Source of the DNA: Mesorhizobium sp. B4-1-4
GTDB lineage: Bacteria; Pseudomonadota; Alphaproteobacteria; Rhizobiales; Rhizobiaceae
NCBI RefSeq assembly: GCF_006439395.2
Contig: NZ_CP083950.1
Span: forward strand, 1,488,001 to 1,552,000
Direction of reading: 5' to 3'
DNA length: 64,000 nucleotides
The notes under the pieces are model-generated. The model saw only the letters and a list, made by a program, of their open reading frames with translations, did not search any database and was not told where the DNA came from. Within the stretch, counting starts at the first letter, position 1; each line of letters starts with the position of its first letter. Position numbers and translations under genes: made by a program. Positions 26,691-35,417 of the stretch are shown here, one piece after another.

Positions 26691-28433
26691 TTAGCCTTCC
26701 CCGACGCTACTCGAGAGTGAGGTAAAGGTCGCGGCATCCACGGCCTTGCCAAAGAAAAATCCCTGTCCGAAGGGACAATTCATATCCCGCAGACGTTCGC
26801 AATCCTCGTCCGTTTCGATTCCCTCCGCCACAACACGAAATCCAAGTTCGTTCGATATCCTGATGATCGATTCGACAATGATCTGCTTGGAGCGGCTTTC
26901 TTGAAGCCCTGCGACGAAGGTGCGATCAATCTTGATCTCCGTAATAGGGAGCTCTTCCAGATAGCGCAGGTTCGCGTAGCCCGTCCCAAAGTCATCAATG
27001 GAGAGGCCAACCCCAAGCTGACGAAGATCCCTCATGATCGACAGCATTTCTCCAGAGCTTTCGACCATCAAGCTCTCCGTGAGCTCAAGGGTGATCCACG
27101 CGGGATTGACCCCGCGCTCGGACACCACCTCGTGAACGAATTGCGGCATATCGCGAAGCTTGAATTCGACGGCCGAGACGTTCATCGAGAACTTGAGCGC
27201 GGTCGCTCGGCCGTCGTTTGTCAATTGCGCATAGTCCACGATCGCCCGCAAACCGCGGGACCCAATGTCAAGTATCAAACCGGTGTCTTCGGCGTGCTCG
27301 ATGAATTTGCCGGGCTGCTGGGTTCCGAATAGGCCGTGATGCCAGCGCAGCAAAGCCTCAGCGCCGACCAGAGTTCCGGTGTCCAGCGCGACCTGCGGCT
27401 GATAATAGAAGCCGAACTCGTCATTGGCCAATGCCTGCTGCATTTCGCGGGTCAGGCGTAGTCGATTACGAGCTTGTCGCTCATCCTCCGGTTTGAATTC
27501 GCGGACCTCAAGGAAAGCCGATGACTTTGACCTACGCAAGGCAACGCCGGCTTGGCGGACCAGGGTCATCGCGTCGGCCATTGGGGAACCGACGACATAG
27601 CCCAGGGCGAACCGCATGTTGATGGTGGCGCCGGCAACGACGAAGCTCTGTGACAGGACCGACCGGATCGTCGCATTGACGGTCTGGGCACTTTGGCCGG
27701 GCATTAGCGGATGCGCGACGCCAAATTCGTCTGAGCCGGTCCGCGAGACCACCGCAATGCCCGCTTTGGAGAGCCGCTGTGCAATCTGTTTCAGGACCTG
27801 ATCACCTACGTCGTAGCCATAACCTTCGTTGATGTCATGGAAACCTGCCATGTCGATTTTGGAAATCAGGATCTGCTCCTGCCGGCCAATCAGGAGATTT
27901 CCAATTTCCTCGATAAAGGCATACCGATTGAGGGCGCCTGTCAGAAGATCCGAGCGTGCACTATGCTCGATCTGCTCCGCGGCATTTTTCCCCGCCGTCA
28001 CGTTGCGGATCAACCCGATGTAATGCGTTGCCTCTTGGCCATCTGCACTTACCGGCACAAGCCGAAGATCATTCCAGAACAGCGTGCCGTCCTTGCGATA
28101 ATTCTTCAAAGTGACGGATATGCTCGTCCGCCTCGCAATTGCCTCGCTAACAGCATGTATTTCAGGTTGGAGCCGGTCGCTACCTTGCAAAAAGCGGCAG
28201 TTTTTCCCGACTAGCTCATTGCTGACGTAACCTGTAATCTCTTGGAAGGCGCGGTTGACGTAAACTAGCGGGCAATCCTTGTCGCGCAGGTCACTAACGG
28301 CCACGCCGTCTCGTGAGAGGTCCGGCAGCCTGTTCGTGATCGTTTCCGGTAAGTGGTCGCGAAGCCAGTCCGAGCGTTCATTCGGTATCGAGGTGACTAG
28401 CGCGCCGAAACCGGCCTTGAATTTTGGTGGCAT
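26691..28433 (-). CDS. LOV-GGDEF-EAL protein (putative light-regulated c-di-GMP enzyme)
   Basis: 580 residues, no membrane segment. Residues about 38-148 are a LOV-type PAS domain with the flavin-adduct motif GKNCRFLQ (Cys79), NYRKDGTLFWN and IGLIRNVT. The GGDEF domain is degenerate, with RTGSDEF at 231-237 in place of GGDEF, so cyclase activity may be reduced or lost. The EAL domain has GAEALLRWHHG, ELTESLMVE and DDFGTGYANL and looks competent as a cyclic di-GMP phosphodiesterase. The Gln that normally follows GV/GI in the last LOV strand is Ile142 here. Blue-light control is inference from the Cys motif. Confidence 0.88.
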   Translation of the reverse strand: MPPKFKAGFGALVTSIPNERSDWLRDHLPETITNRLPDLSRDGVAVSDLRDKDCPLVYVNRAFQEITGYVSNELVGKNCRFLQGSDRLQPEIHAVSEAIARRTSISVTLKNYRKDGTLFWNDLRLVPVSADGQEATHYIGLIRNVTAGKNAAEQIEHSARSDLLTGALNRYAFIEEIGNLLIGRQEQILISKIDMAGFHDINEGYGYDVGDQVLKQIAQRLSKAGIAVVSRTGSDEFGVAHPLMPGQSAQTVNATIRSVLSQSFVVAGATINMRFALGYVVGSPMADAMTLVRQAGVALRRSKSSAFLEVREFKPEDERQARNRLRLTREMQQALANDEFGFYYQPQVALDTGTLVGAEALLRWHHGLFGTQQPGKFIEHAEDTGLILDIGSRGLRAIVDYAQLTNDGRATALKFSMNVSAVEFKLRDMPQFVHEVVSERGVNPAWITLELTESLMVESSGEMLSIMRDLRQLGVGLSIDDFGTGYANLRYLEELPITEIKIDRTFVAGLQESRSKQIIVESIIRISNELGFRVVAEGIETDEDCERLRDMNCPFGQGFFFGKAVDAATFTSLSSSVGEG

Positions 28434-28664
28434 GGCTCACCTGCGAGACGTGTAGGTCCAGACAGAAATCGAGCCAGAAACTATCAGGCGGCCTCACACT
28501 TTCTACTGGGAGGAATCACAGGATGGATGGCCAGAAAATCATTTGGGCCGATCTTCACGCCAGCGTATCGACCCCAGTCTGCTGCGCGTAAAATGAGTAC
28601 TCCGCTGGCAGGCTGGCGGAGTTTCCGAAGCTATGTCGGGGATGAACCTTCTTTTGTTCGTTCG
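28434..28664. other. intergenic stretch
   Basis: Contains no supported gene; the upstream region of the LOV protein gene and downstream region of the MEDS-LuxR gene. Confidence 0.4.
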
Positions 28665-29555
28665 CTAATCGCTCAGGACGATACGCAGCAGGTCGACGGT
28701 GCTCCTAGCCCCAGTCTTCCTAATTAGGTTTTCGCGGTGAAACTCGACGGTTCGGGGGGCGATGTTCAGGACGCGGGCGATCTCCTTGCTTGAGTGCCCT
28801 TTGGCGATTTGGGCCAGCACCATCCGCTCTCTTGACGTCAGTGCGTCATGTCCCGGAAAGGGGTTTGGCAGGATATCCGGCGCCCCGTTGAGCTTCCCGC
28901 CCTGCTGCTTTGATGGCCTGAGCTCAGGGGGCTCAAGAAACTCCCAATCATTGTTTTGCCTGATGATCGTGCCTTGATGGGCGCGCACAACCTCGAGAAG
29001 GTCCACGATCCCGCTTTTCGCCATGGAGTAAGTGCACAAGACGAGCATTTTCTGGCCGGCTACGGACCGGTCCAGGTCGCGCTCATATTCGCAAAACTTC
29101 TCCCAACGGTCGGTGCCAAGCCAGAATGCGTTCCCGCTGATCCGTATTCCGTCATAGCCTTTCGCCAATGCGTTCCGGAGCCTTTCGTTCCAGCTTTCGA
29201 TAATCCGTTTCAGCTCAAACTCACCTCCGGGCGTGTACCATTCGGCAGCCTGCACGATCTCGATCTGACCGGCGGCTAAGCGTTTGTCGATATCGGGAAG
29301 CGATGCTCGCAACGCGTCCGCGGCGGCTTCTGCAGTGGTCGGATCGGAGATCGCCCATAGGCAGAACTCGTTGTTCTCCAGGCCCGCCTTAAAGTACGGG
29401 ATATTGGCATCCAGCAGGTCTTGCGCGGTCTCATAGAAAACGCACATGTGCATGCCCCAGGAAGTCTCGCCAAGAGCGCTTATCCCCGATTTGCGCTGCG
29501 AGCCGGCTTCTTCGCCGTCATGCCATTCTGAAGAAAGGGAGTGCCTCTGGGTCAT
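28665..29555 (-). CDS. MEDS-domain LuxR-type transcriptional regulator
   Basis: 296 residues from the ATG at 29555 (MTQRHSLSSEW). Residues about 33-190 match the MEDS sensory domain (HMCVFYETAQDLLDANIPYF, LENNEFCLWAISDP, GYDGIRISGNAFWLG), named from methanogen/methylotroph DcmR-type sensors. The C-terminal LuxR HTH is complete: LTSRERMVLAQIAKGHSSKE and VLNIAPRTVEFHRENLIRKTG. It is divergent from the LysR gene with about 170 bases between, so the two may share a control region. The ligand is unknown. Confidence 0.85.
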   Translation of the reverse strand: MTQRHSLSSEWHDGEEAGSQRKSGISALGETSWGMHMCVFYETAQDLLDANIPYFKAGLENNEFCLWAISDPTTAEAAADALRASLPDIDKRLAAGQIEIVQAAEWYTPGGEFELKRIIESWNERLRNALAKGYDGIRISGNAFWLGTDRWEKFCEYERDLDRSVAGQKMLVLCTYSMAKSGIVDLLEVVRAHQGTIIRQNNDWEFLEPPELRPSKQQGGKLNGAPDILPNPFPGHDALTSRERMVLAQIAKGHSSKEIARVLNIAPRTVEFHRENLIRKTGARSTVDLLRIVLSD

Positions 29556-29729
29556 CGGAAAATCGCCTGCAGCACAGGCTTTGCCTCTCCTTAATCGCAG
29601 TAAATCGGGGTAAGCATGAGGCACTGGCAGCCATGTGATGAATCTCCAGATGGGTATCTCTTGCCCATCGTTCAAGTAGATTATATAGATGCCACTAAGC
29701 GATTGGACAGATTAATAGAGGGTGCCTCT

Positions 29730-30620
29730 TTGGAAGTTCGGCAGTTGCAGCATTTCCTCGCCGTGGCCGAGGAAAAGCACTTCACGAGGGCGGCGCAGCG
29801 CGTGAACATCGTGCAGTCGGCCCTTTCAAATTCGATCCGGTTGCTCGAGGAAGAACTCGACGTCAAGTTGTTTATTCGCAGCACGCGTCAAGTCAGGCTG
29901 ACTGACGCTGGACGGATGTTGCTTGACAAGGCGAGGAGTGCGTTGGATTCCATCCGGGATGCGCGCGAGGCGGTGGCAGCTGTCCGCAATCTCGAACGAG
30001 GGACATTGAGCATCGGCACCGTCCAAAGTCTGCCGGCGTTTCTCGATCTGCCCTCGCTCATCGCAAAATTCCACACCTTGCATCCCGGCGTTGAGGTCAA
30101 ACTGCGTCAAGGCAGCTCTTCGGAACTCATCGAAAGAATCAAAAACGGTCGTCTCGATCTGGCCTTTTTCCCGCTCAGCGAGTCACCAGCCGACATCAAG
30201 ACTGATATGATTGCCTGCGAGCCCCTCGTCCTGGCATGTGCTGCAGGGCACCCCCTCGCGGGGGCGCAAGGGGTCTCTTTGGCCGCTCTGAAAGATGAGC
30301 CCTTTGTCGATTTCGAACCGGCTTGGGGGACACGAAGGCTGGTTGACCAGGCATTCTTCGGCGCCGGCATTGGCCGACACATTGCCTTCGAGGTCAGCGA
30401 TCTTGAAACGCTCGTTGAGTTGGTAAGGCGAGGCATGGGCGTGGCTCTTCTGCCCGAAGCCGTCGCGGAAGCTCGCCGCGCCTCGTTGGGAATTGCTTGT
30501 CTCGCCGGCCCGGAGATTTGCTGGGAACTCGTGGTAGCCTATCAGACAGTCGAAGGCGACGATCAGCGACCGCCAGATCAAGCTGCGCGAGCCTTTCTGA
30601 AATTATTGGATATGTCATAG
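29730..30620 (+). CDS. LysR-family transcriptional regulator
   Basis: 296 residues if translation begins at the TTG at 29730, which gives the canonical start LEVRQLQHFLAVAEEKHFTR; the frame is open to 29616, so a longer form is possible. The HTH is AAQRVNIVQSALSNSIRLLE, followed by the linker helix and an effector domain (LSIGTVQSLPAFLDLPSLI, GRLDLAFFPLSE, LVRRGMGVALLPE). It likely binds as a tetramer in the divergent intergenic region. Target genes and effector are unknown. Confidence 0.88.
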   Translation: MEVRQLQHFLAVAEEKHFTRAAQRVNIVQSALSNSIRLLEEELDVKLFIRSTRQVRLTDAGRMLLDKARSALDSIRDAREAVAAVRNLERGTLSIGTVQSLPAFLDLPSLIAKFHTLHPGVEVKLRQGSSSELIERIKNGRLDLAFFPLSESPADIKTDMIACEPLVLACAAGHPLAGAQGVSLAALKDEPFVDFEPAWGTRRLVDQAFFGAGIGRHIAFEVSDLETLVELVRRGMGVALLPEAVAEARRASLGIACLAGPEICWELVVAYQTVEGDDQRPPDQAARAFLKLLDMS

Positions 30621-30716
30621 GATCGAACGAAGAGGTCGCAGTTACCATCCGGCGGCTCACTGTCCGGCTGTCCTGCCCCTGGAGACTGTAATCAGCATAT
30701 CGAGGTGGAGCGACCG

Positions 30717-30851
30717 ATGAGCTACTTGCGGGAATTCGGACGCCTTGGCGGACACGCCAAGCGCGGGGAGGCCGGAGTCGACCGGTATGTCCGACGTTGG
30801 GAGAAGGCGAGTGATCACGCCCCGGCCTGGATCGTTCGTGCCGAGGCGTAA
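30717..30851 (+). CDS. micro-protein upstream of the DUF1810 gene
   Basis: 44 residues, MSYLREFGRLGGHAKRGEAG, preceded by GAGGTGGAG (30702-30710), a strong ribosome binding site, and ending two bases before the DUF1810 start. Tight spacing argues for a real co-translated gene. Basic and helical; function unknown. Confidence 0.55.
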   Translation: MSYLREFGRLGGHAKRGEAGVDRYVRRWEKASDHAPAWIVRAEA

Positions 30852-30853
30852 GC

Positions 30854-31282
30854 ATGGCGGTTGACGATCCGTTCGACCTGGCCCGCTTTCGTGCCGCACA
30901 GGAGCCGGTTTTCGAAGCAGCGGTGGCAGAGCTGCGCGCTGGCCACAAGCGTTCCCACTGGATCTGGTTCGTTTTCCCGCAGCTGCGCGGACTTGGGCAC
31001 TCGCCGACCGCCCAGCTCTATGGAATCTCCTCCCAGGATGAAGCGCGGGCGTACCTCGCGGATGCCGTCCTTGGCCAACGCCTGCGTCATGCGACAGCGG
31101 CGGCTCTCAGTGTAAGCGGCCGCTCAGCACACGAGATCTTCGGCTCTCCAGACGATTTGAAGTTCCGGTCATCAATGACGCTATTTGGCGAAACCGCCGG
31201 CCTTGACGGCTCCATCTTCCACCAGGCGCTAGACCGGTTCTTTGGAGGTGAGCGTGACCAGCACACGCTGGACCTGCTCTGA
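30854..31282 (+). CDS. DUF1810 family protein
   Basis: 142 residues with the family hallmarks: DPFDLARFRAAQEPVFEAAV, KRSHWIWFVFPQLRGLGHSP, AQLYGIS and DDLKFRSSMTLFG. DUF1810 proteins (YcgG/CalpA-like, about 140 residues) are widespread; I know no established reaction. It follows a micro-protein by two bases, so both form one transcript. Confidence 0.9.
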   Translation: MAVDDPFDLARFRAAQEPVFEAAVAELRAGHKRSHWIWFVFPQLRGLGHSPTAQLYGISSQDEARAYLADAVLGQRLRHATAAALSVSGRSAHEIFGSPDDLKFRSSMTLFGETAGLDGSIFHQALDRFFGGERDQHTLDLL

Positions 31283-31734
31283 ACAGCGCGACGCATGCAC
31301 CGGTCACGGTGATCCCCTGGCAGGCAGCGTCATTGCCGTCCAAGAGATCTTGGGGCTTGAAATCTTCGATGCCTGCCACGTAGCGAAGAAGCGTCTGATT
31401 TGCCAACAAGCGGAGCTCTGGCAGCTCTGCGCCCAATGTCAGTCATTGAGCAGACCATAGCCGCATCCGGAAAGCGGACATCCCAGTGAACGGCTACGTT
31501 AGCGGTTGCCGGCCGTCCAATCGAGGAACTAGACAAGTTTGTGTGAGGCCGCCCAGCACCGGTAGTCGGATTTTCAAGTCAAAACCAGAACTGAGGCCTA
31601 GTCGAAGCCATTAGCCCTGCGCCTCTTCCACCTGGGCCGCGTTCGCTATGCCCGGCTGGATCGCACGTCGGCATCCTCCCGGTGAGCCCAAACCGCTTGT
31701 ATGATTCCAGGCTAATATATGCTACTCCTGCGAC
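31283..31734. other. intergenic stretch containing a repeat copy
   Basis: About 450 bases without a supported gene. The middle holds the right half of the MITE-like repeat (31429-31481). No long conserved frame was found on either strand. Confidence 0.45.
31429..31481. repeat. right half of the MITE-like repeat
   Basis: Matches 25782-25834 over 53 bases with about seven differences, from GCGCCCAATGTCAGT through TTGAGCAGACC and TAGCCGCATCC to AAAGCGGACAT. Confidence 0.65.
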
Positions 31735-32325
31735 ATGCGCGGACTGCTGGCACTTGGAATGCTGGTATTGGCGGCTACAACTGCAGCCGCAGGTGAGCCG
31801 TTGTTCGACTCCATCGCCGCTGGCGACAAGGGCGCCGTGGAGCAAGCCCTGGCAGGCGGTGCCGACGTCGACAGCCGGGCACGCGACCAGGCAACTCTCC
31901 TCATCGCTGCCGCGCTCGACAACCAGCCTGAAATCGCCGAATTCCTGGTGGGCAAGGGCGCTGACGTCATGGCGCGTAATTCGGGCGGCTTTACCCCGCT
32001 TCATGCGGCGGCCTTCTCGGGCAGCCTGCCGATCGCCAAGATGCTGCTGGAGAAAGGCGCGGTGCTCGACGATAACGCCAACAAGGCGGGCGCTACGCCG
32101 TTGTTGGTGGCCGGCGAGGAAAACAACCTTGAACTGGCCGAATTCCTTATCGCGAAAGGAGCCGATGTGAACCATCCCGAGGCTCATGGTTACATGCCGA
32201 TAACGCGCGCATTCTGGAAGGGCAATACGGATATCTTACGACTGTTCAAACGCCATGGCGCTACCTGCCAAGCCAAGATCCTTGGCGAGGCGAACGCGGC
32301 GAAGTGCACCGAAATCCACGACTGA
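31735..32325 (+). CDS. exported ankyrin-repeat protein
   Basis: 196 residues with a signal peptide (MRGLLALGMLVLAATTAAAG) and about four ankyrin repeats: SIAAGDKGAVEQALAGGADV, LDNQPEIAEFLVGKGADVMA, FTPLHAAAFSGSLPIAKMLL and AGATPLLVAGEENNLELAEF. Two cysteines lie near the C-terminus (ATCQAKI, AAKCTEIH). It probably binds a protein partner in the periplasm. The YHS gene starts 12 bases downstream, so the two form an operon. Confidence 0.85.
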   Translation: MRGLLALGMLVLAATTAAAGEPLFDSIAAGDKGAVEQALAGGADVDSRARDQATLLIAAALDNQPEIAEFLVGKGADVMARNSGGFTPLHAAAFSGSLPIAKMLLEKGAVLDDNANKAGATPLLVAGEENNLELAEFLIAKGADVNHPEAHGYMPITRAFWKGNTDILRLFKRHGATCQAKILGEANAAKCTEIHD

Positions 32326-32337
32326 CGGAGGATGCAG

Positions 32338-32841
32338 ATGAGCACGATGATCAAGTTACGACTGGTTCAGAATCTGGGGGCGGCTGCCCTGGTCGCGGTA
32401 GCTGCCGTCGCCGGCGCGGGATCGGCCCGGGCCGACGATTCGGTAAACACCGGCTATTTCGGCGGTGTGGCGATCATGGGCTACGACACGGTCGCTTACT
32501 TCACCGACGGCAAGGCCGTGAAGGGCTCCGAAGAGTTCACCTATGAATGGTTGGGGACACCCTGGCATTTCGCCAGCAAGAAACACCAGGAAATGTTCAT
32601 GAGCGAACCGGTCAAGTACGCCCCTCAATATGGCGGCTATTGTGCTGGCGAAGTCGTGGGCGGTGGGGTCACGATCAATGTCGATCCGGAAGCATTCAAG
32701 ATTATCGACGGCAAGCTCTACCTTATCTACGACGTCGGCAATGCGGATGATTTCGCCGCGCACGCAGCTGAAAACATACCGCAAGCCGATGCCAACTGGC
32801 CGCAGGTCGCGGCCAATCTGGAGCTCGACAAGTATCACTGA
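32338..32841 (+). CDS. exported YHS-domain protein
   Basis: 167 residues from the ATG at 32338; this start is chosen because GGAGG lies six bases upstream, whereas the ATG at 32332 abuts it. A signal peptide ends near GSARADD. The YHS core follows: GVAIMGYDTVAYFTDGKAVK, EFTYEWLGTPWHFASKKHQE, PVKYAPQYGGYCA. YHS proteins are linked to metal binding or transport, but the YHS cysteine-rich form is reduced here to one Cys. Its last codons are duplicated as a scrap at 35384-35406. Confidence 0.88.
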   Translation: MSTMIKLRLVQNLGAAALVAVAAVAGAGSARADDSVNTGYFGGVAIMGYDTVAYFTDGKAVKGSEEFTYEWLGTPWHFASKKHQEMFMSEPVKYAPQYGGYCAGEVVGGGVTINVDPEAFKIIDGKLYLIYDVGNADDFAAHAAENIPQADANWPQVAANLELDKYH

Positions 32842-32844
32842 GCC

Positions 32845-32946
32845 TAGAGCAATTCCAGGAAAAGTGTGATTGGTTTTCCGTCCGGAATTGCGTAATAACA
32901 AAAAGATGGAGCGTTCGCCGTTTCCGTGAAACGGTGAAATGCTCCA
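32845..32946. repeat. RIME-like palindromic intergenic element
   Basis: About 100 bases with ends TAGAGCAATTCC and GAAATGCTCCA that are imperfect inverted copies, plus internal GTTTTCCGTCCGGAATT and GTTTCCGTGAAACGGTGAAA. I recognise this as the common rhizobial intergenic mosaic type. It sits between the YHS gene and cyclase 1 and is absent from the corresponding place before cyclase 2. Confidence 0.65.
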
Positions 32947-32953
32947 GGTTCGC

Positions 32954-35143
32954 CTACCTGACCACCGTGAAGTGAAACACCTTGCTTGTATTGGCATAGG
33001 AGTAGCCGTTGCCGGCTGCGCCATTGCGCCTGTAGACGGGACCGCAGTCGGGGCGTCCGAACAGGTTCTCGCTCTGCTCGCACAAGAGATCGCCATCGAC
33101 GTAGACGGTCTCGGTGACCAGCCGCGTCGTCGTTCGGAAGGCCGCCTTGCCGTCGCTCCCGATTTGAAGGAAGGCTGGTTGGAGACCGGGTTCGATCTGG
33201 CCTTGCAATGTATGGCCAATGACGAGGGAAGCGATCTCAGCACCCTTCAACCGGTCGTGCTCGTCCGGGGTAAAGCCATAGCGCCATTGGGGTAGGCCTG
33301 CCTGCCGCAGTGCGTTGACGAGGATCGCCAGGTCCTGCGGGTTCCGGAAATGCGCATGAGTCATCTGCCATCCAGCCAAAGAGTCCACATAGCTGGACCC
33401 TGCTACGAGGTTGAGCCCAGCTGCGATTTCGGCTTTCGCATCCGGTAGACGGCCGCCGCGGACATACGCCGCAGCGAGTGTAAAGCGAAAGTTGCCAACT
33501 GTGGACGCATTGTCGCGGGTGCGTTCGAGAGTCTCGATCGCTTTATCGACATTCCCCTGGAGAAGAAAAACCAGCCCGGCAGTCTCCCTGTTGATAGCGG
33601 AGAGGTCGGGGTCGAGCCTGAGCGCTATCTCGACCGCTGCGGCTGCCTCGGCATAATTGCCGGCGCATAACTGAACATATCCAAGGGCTGCTTGCGCCTC
33701 TGCATCGCCCGGACCGATTGAAACAGCCTTCCTGGCAGAGGCAATCGCATCGTCGTAGCGGCGATTCACGACCTGCATGATACCGAGAATGGCATAGGGC
33801 GATGAAAGGTCCGGTTCGAGTTCCAAAGCCCGGCTCGCCTTCTCGTAGGCTCGCTTGCGCGCGGGCGCGCTCTGCATGATGTCGTTGAAGGCCTCGCGCC
33901 AGATATAGACTGTCGTGCGCGCGTCGGCCGCAAAGGCTTCTGCGAAGGCGGTGTCGAGCCCCTCCGCCTTTTCATAGAGCGCAAGCGCCTTCCGCAGACC
34001 GGCCAGCAGGCCGCTGCGTGACGCCGTCTCGGCTTGGAGATAGTAGTCGTAGGCCTCGAGATTGTTCGTCGGCGGGCGCGCCATGCGCTCACTCTCCGCT
34101 GCCGAAGCCCGGATGCCGAGCGCTTTGGCGATCTCCCCGCTCATCTCTTCCTGGACAGCAAACACGCCGGCCATGCCGCGGTCGAACCGGTTGGCCCACA
34201 GATTGTCACCCGTTGCCGTATCGATGAGCTGGGCGTTGAGACGGATCTGCTCGCCGGTGCGGCGGACGCTCCCCGTGACGACAAAGCGGACGCCAAGATC
34301 GCGCGCGACGTCCGCCAGCACCGCAGGCTTGTTCTTGTAGGCGAACACCGAGTTGCGCGCGATGACATCGAGACCGGAAAGCTTGGTAAGGTCGGTGATC
34401 AAATCCTCGGTGATGCCGTCTACAAAATAGTCCTGGCTCGGATCACCCCCAAGGTTTGTAAACGGCACTACGGCGACCGATGGTCGGTCGGCCCGGGAAG
34501 ATGTCCTCGATTGCCACGCAAACAACCCTGCAAAGAGCACGACAAACAGGACCACGATTCCTGCAATCCCGATCGCCCGGGGGGATATCGGCCGGTGAAC
34601 TGCCTGCTTGATTTTCCCTGCGGCCGCGGGATCCAGCAGCAGCCGATAGGCGCGAACCGGATCGGCGATGTTCTTGAGCCGCTGCTCGCCAAGGCTGGCA
34701 AAGCCGACATCAACCTTGTGGAAGGCATGATCGAATGCGGTTCCGGAGATGCAGACTCCGCCTGGCTCGGCCATAGCTTCAAGGCGCGCGGCGATGTTGA
34801 CGCCATCGCCGTAGATGTCATTTTCCTCGACGATGACGTCGCCGAGATTGACGCCGATGCGAAACCGGATCTGCCGGGCATCAGCGGTGCCTTTGTTGCG
34901 ATCGGCCATCCGGCGCTGAATCGCGGCAGCACACTGGACGGCATCGACGACGCTGGCGAACTCGACCAGCGCTCCGTCGCCCATGAGCTTGATAATGCGA
35001 CCGTGGAATTCCTGGATCGCGGGGTCGACCAGTTCGCGACGGCAGCTTTTCAACCGCTCCAGCGTCCCGACCTCGTCCTCGCCCATGAGGCGGCTGTAGC
35101 CAACCACATCGGCAGCAAGGATTGCGGTGAGCCTTCGCTCCAT
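32954..35143 (-). CDS. class III adenylate cyclase with TolB-like and TPR regions, copy 1
   Basis: 729 residues. The class III cyclase domain (1-170) keeps metal-binding Asp12 (ILAADVVGYSRLM) and Asp56 (LMGDGALVEF) and the Asn116/Arg120 pair (GDGVNIAARLE), so it should convert ATP to cAMP. A transmembrane helix at 191-210 follows, then a TolB-N-like domain (VAVVPFTNLGGDPSQDYFVD), TPR repeats at about 350-600, and a C-terminal beta-rich domain with two cysteines (LLCEQSENLFGRPDCG). Starts at ATG 35143. Paralogous to the next gene over its whole length. Confidence 0.9.
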   Translation of the reverse strand: MERRLTAILAADVVGYSRLMGEDEVGTLERLKSCRRELVDPAIQEFHGRIIKLMGDGALVEFASVVDAVQCAAAIQRRMADRNKGTADARQIRFRIGVNLGDVIVEENDIYGDGVNIAARLEAMAEPGGVCISGTAFDHAFHKVDVGFASLGEQRLKNIADPVRAYRLLLDPAAAGKIKQAVHRPISPRAIGIAGIVVLFVVLFAGLFAWQSRTSSRADRPSVAVVPFTNLGGDPSQDYFVDGITEDLITDLTKLSGLDVIARNSVFAYKNKPAVLADVARDLGVRFVVTGSVRRTGEQIRLNAQLIDTATGDNLWANRFDRGMAGVFAVQEEMSGEIAKALGIRASAAESERMARPPTNNLEAYDYYLQAETASRSGLLAGLRKALALYEKAEGLDTAFAEAFAADARTTVYIWREAFNDIMQSAPARKRAYEKASRALELEPDLSSPYAILGIMQVVNRRYDDAIASARKAVSIGPGDAEAQAALGYVQLCAGNYAEAAAAVEIALRLDPDLSAINRETAGLVFLLQGNVDKAIETLERTRDNASTVGNFRFTLAAAYVRGGRLPDAKAEIAAGLNLVAGSSYVDSLAGWQMTHAHFRNPQDLAILVNALRQAGLPQWRYGFTPDEHDRLKGAEIASLVIGHTLQGQIEPGLQPAFLQIGSDGKAAFRTTTRLVTETVYVDGDLLCEQSENLFGRPDCGPVYRRNGAAGNGYSYANTSKVFHFTVVR

Positions 35144-35417
35144 ACCTGCCTGCGCCCTCCCGGTCGATCACGCGGCTTTGCTGCAGCCTATTCCAGTCCC
35201 GCGTCGGACGCGAGCGTACGCAGCCGCTTTCCAGAGGATGCCGGCGTTACTCAGTCGATGTCTGCTTGGGGCGAACAGCGGCGGCTTGGCCCAGTGTCTT
35301 CGTTGGAGACGCCGAAATGCGGTTGGAATGACCGGTTCGGGTCAGCTCACGACGTCGGACCTTGGAGGTAAAACGTCCGCTATGGAGCTCGACAAGTATC
35401 CCTGAGACCAGGTCCGC
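35144..35417. other. intergenic junction between the two cyclase copies
   Basis: Contains the left tip of the MITE-like repeat (AACGTCCGCTAT at 35372-35383) fused directly to a copy of the end of the YHS gene (35384-35406). No gene. Confidence 0.5.
35384..35406 (+). pseudogene. duplicated 3' tip of the YHS gene
   Basis: GGAGCTCGACAAGTATCCCT GAG differs by one base from the end of the YHS gene (32820-32842), including the stop codon, and is followed, as there, by the 3' end of a cyclase gene. It marks the endpoint of a tandem duplication. Confidence 0.75.

Noticed and set aside
34034..35371. 445-codon plus-strand open frame
   Set aside because: Antisense of cyclase copy 1; a similar antisense frame exists opposite cyclase copy 2, as expected for paralogues.
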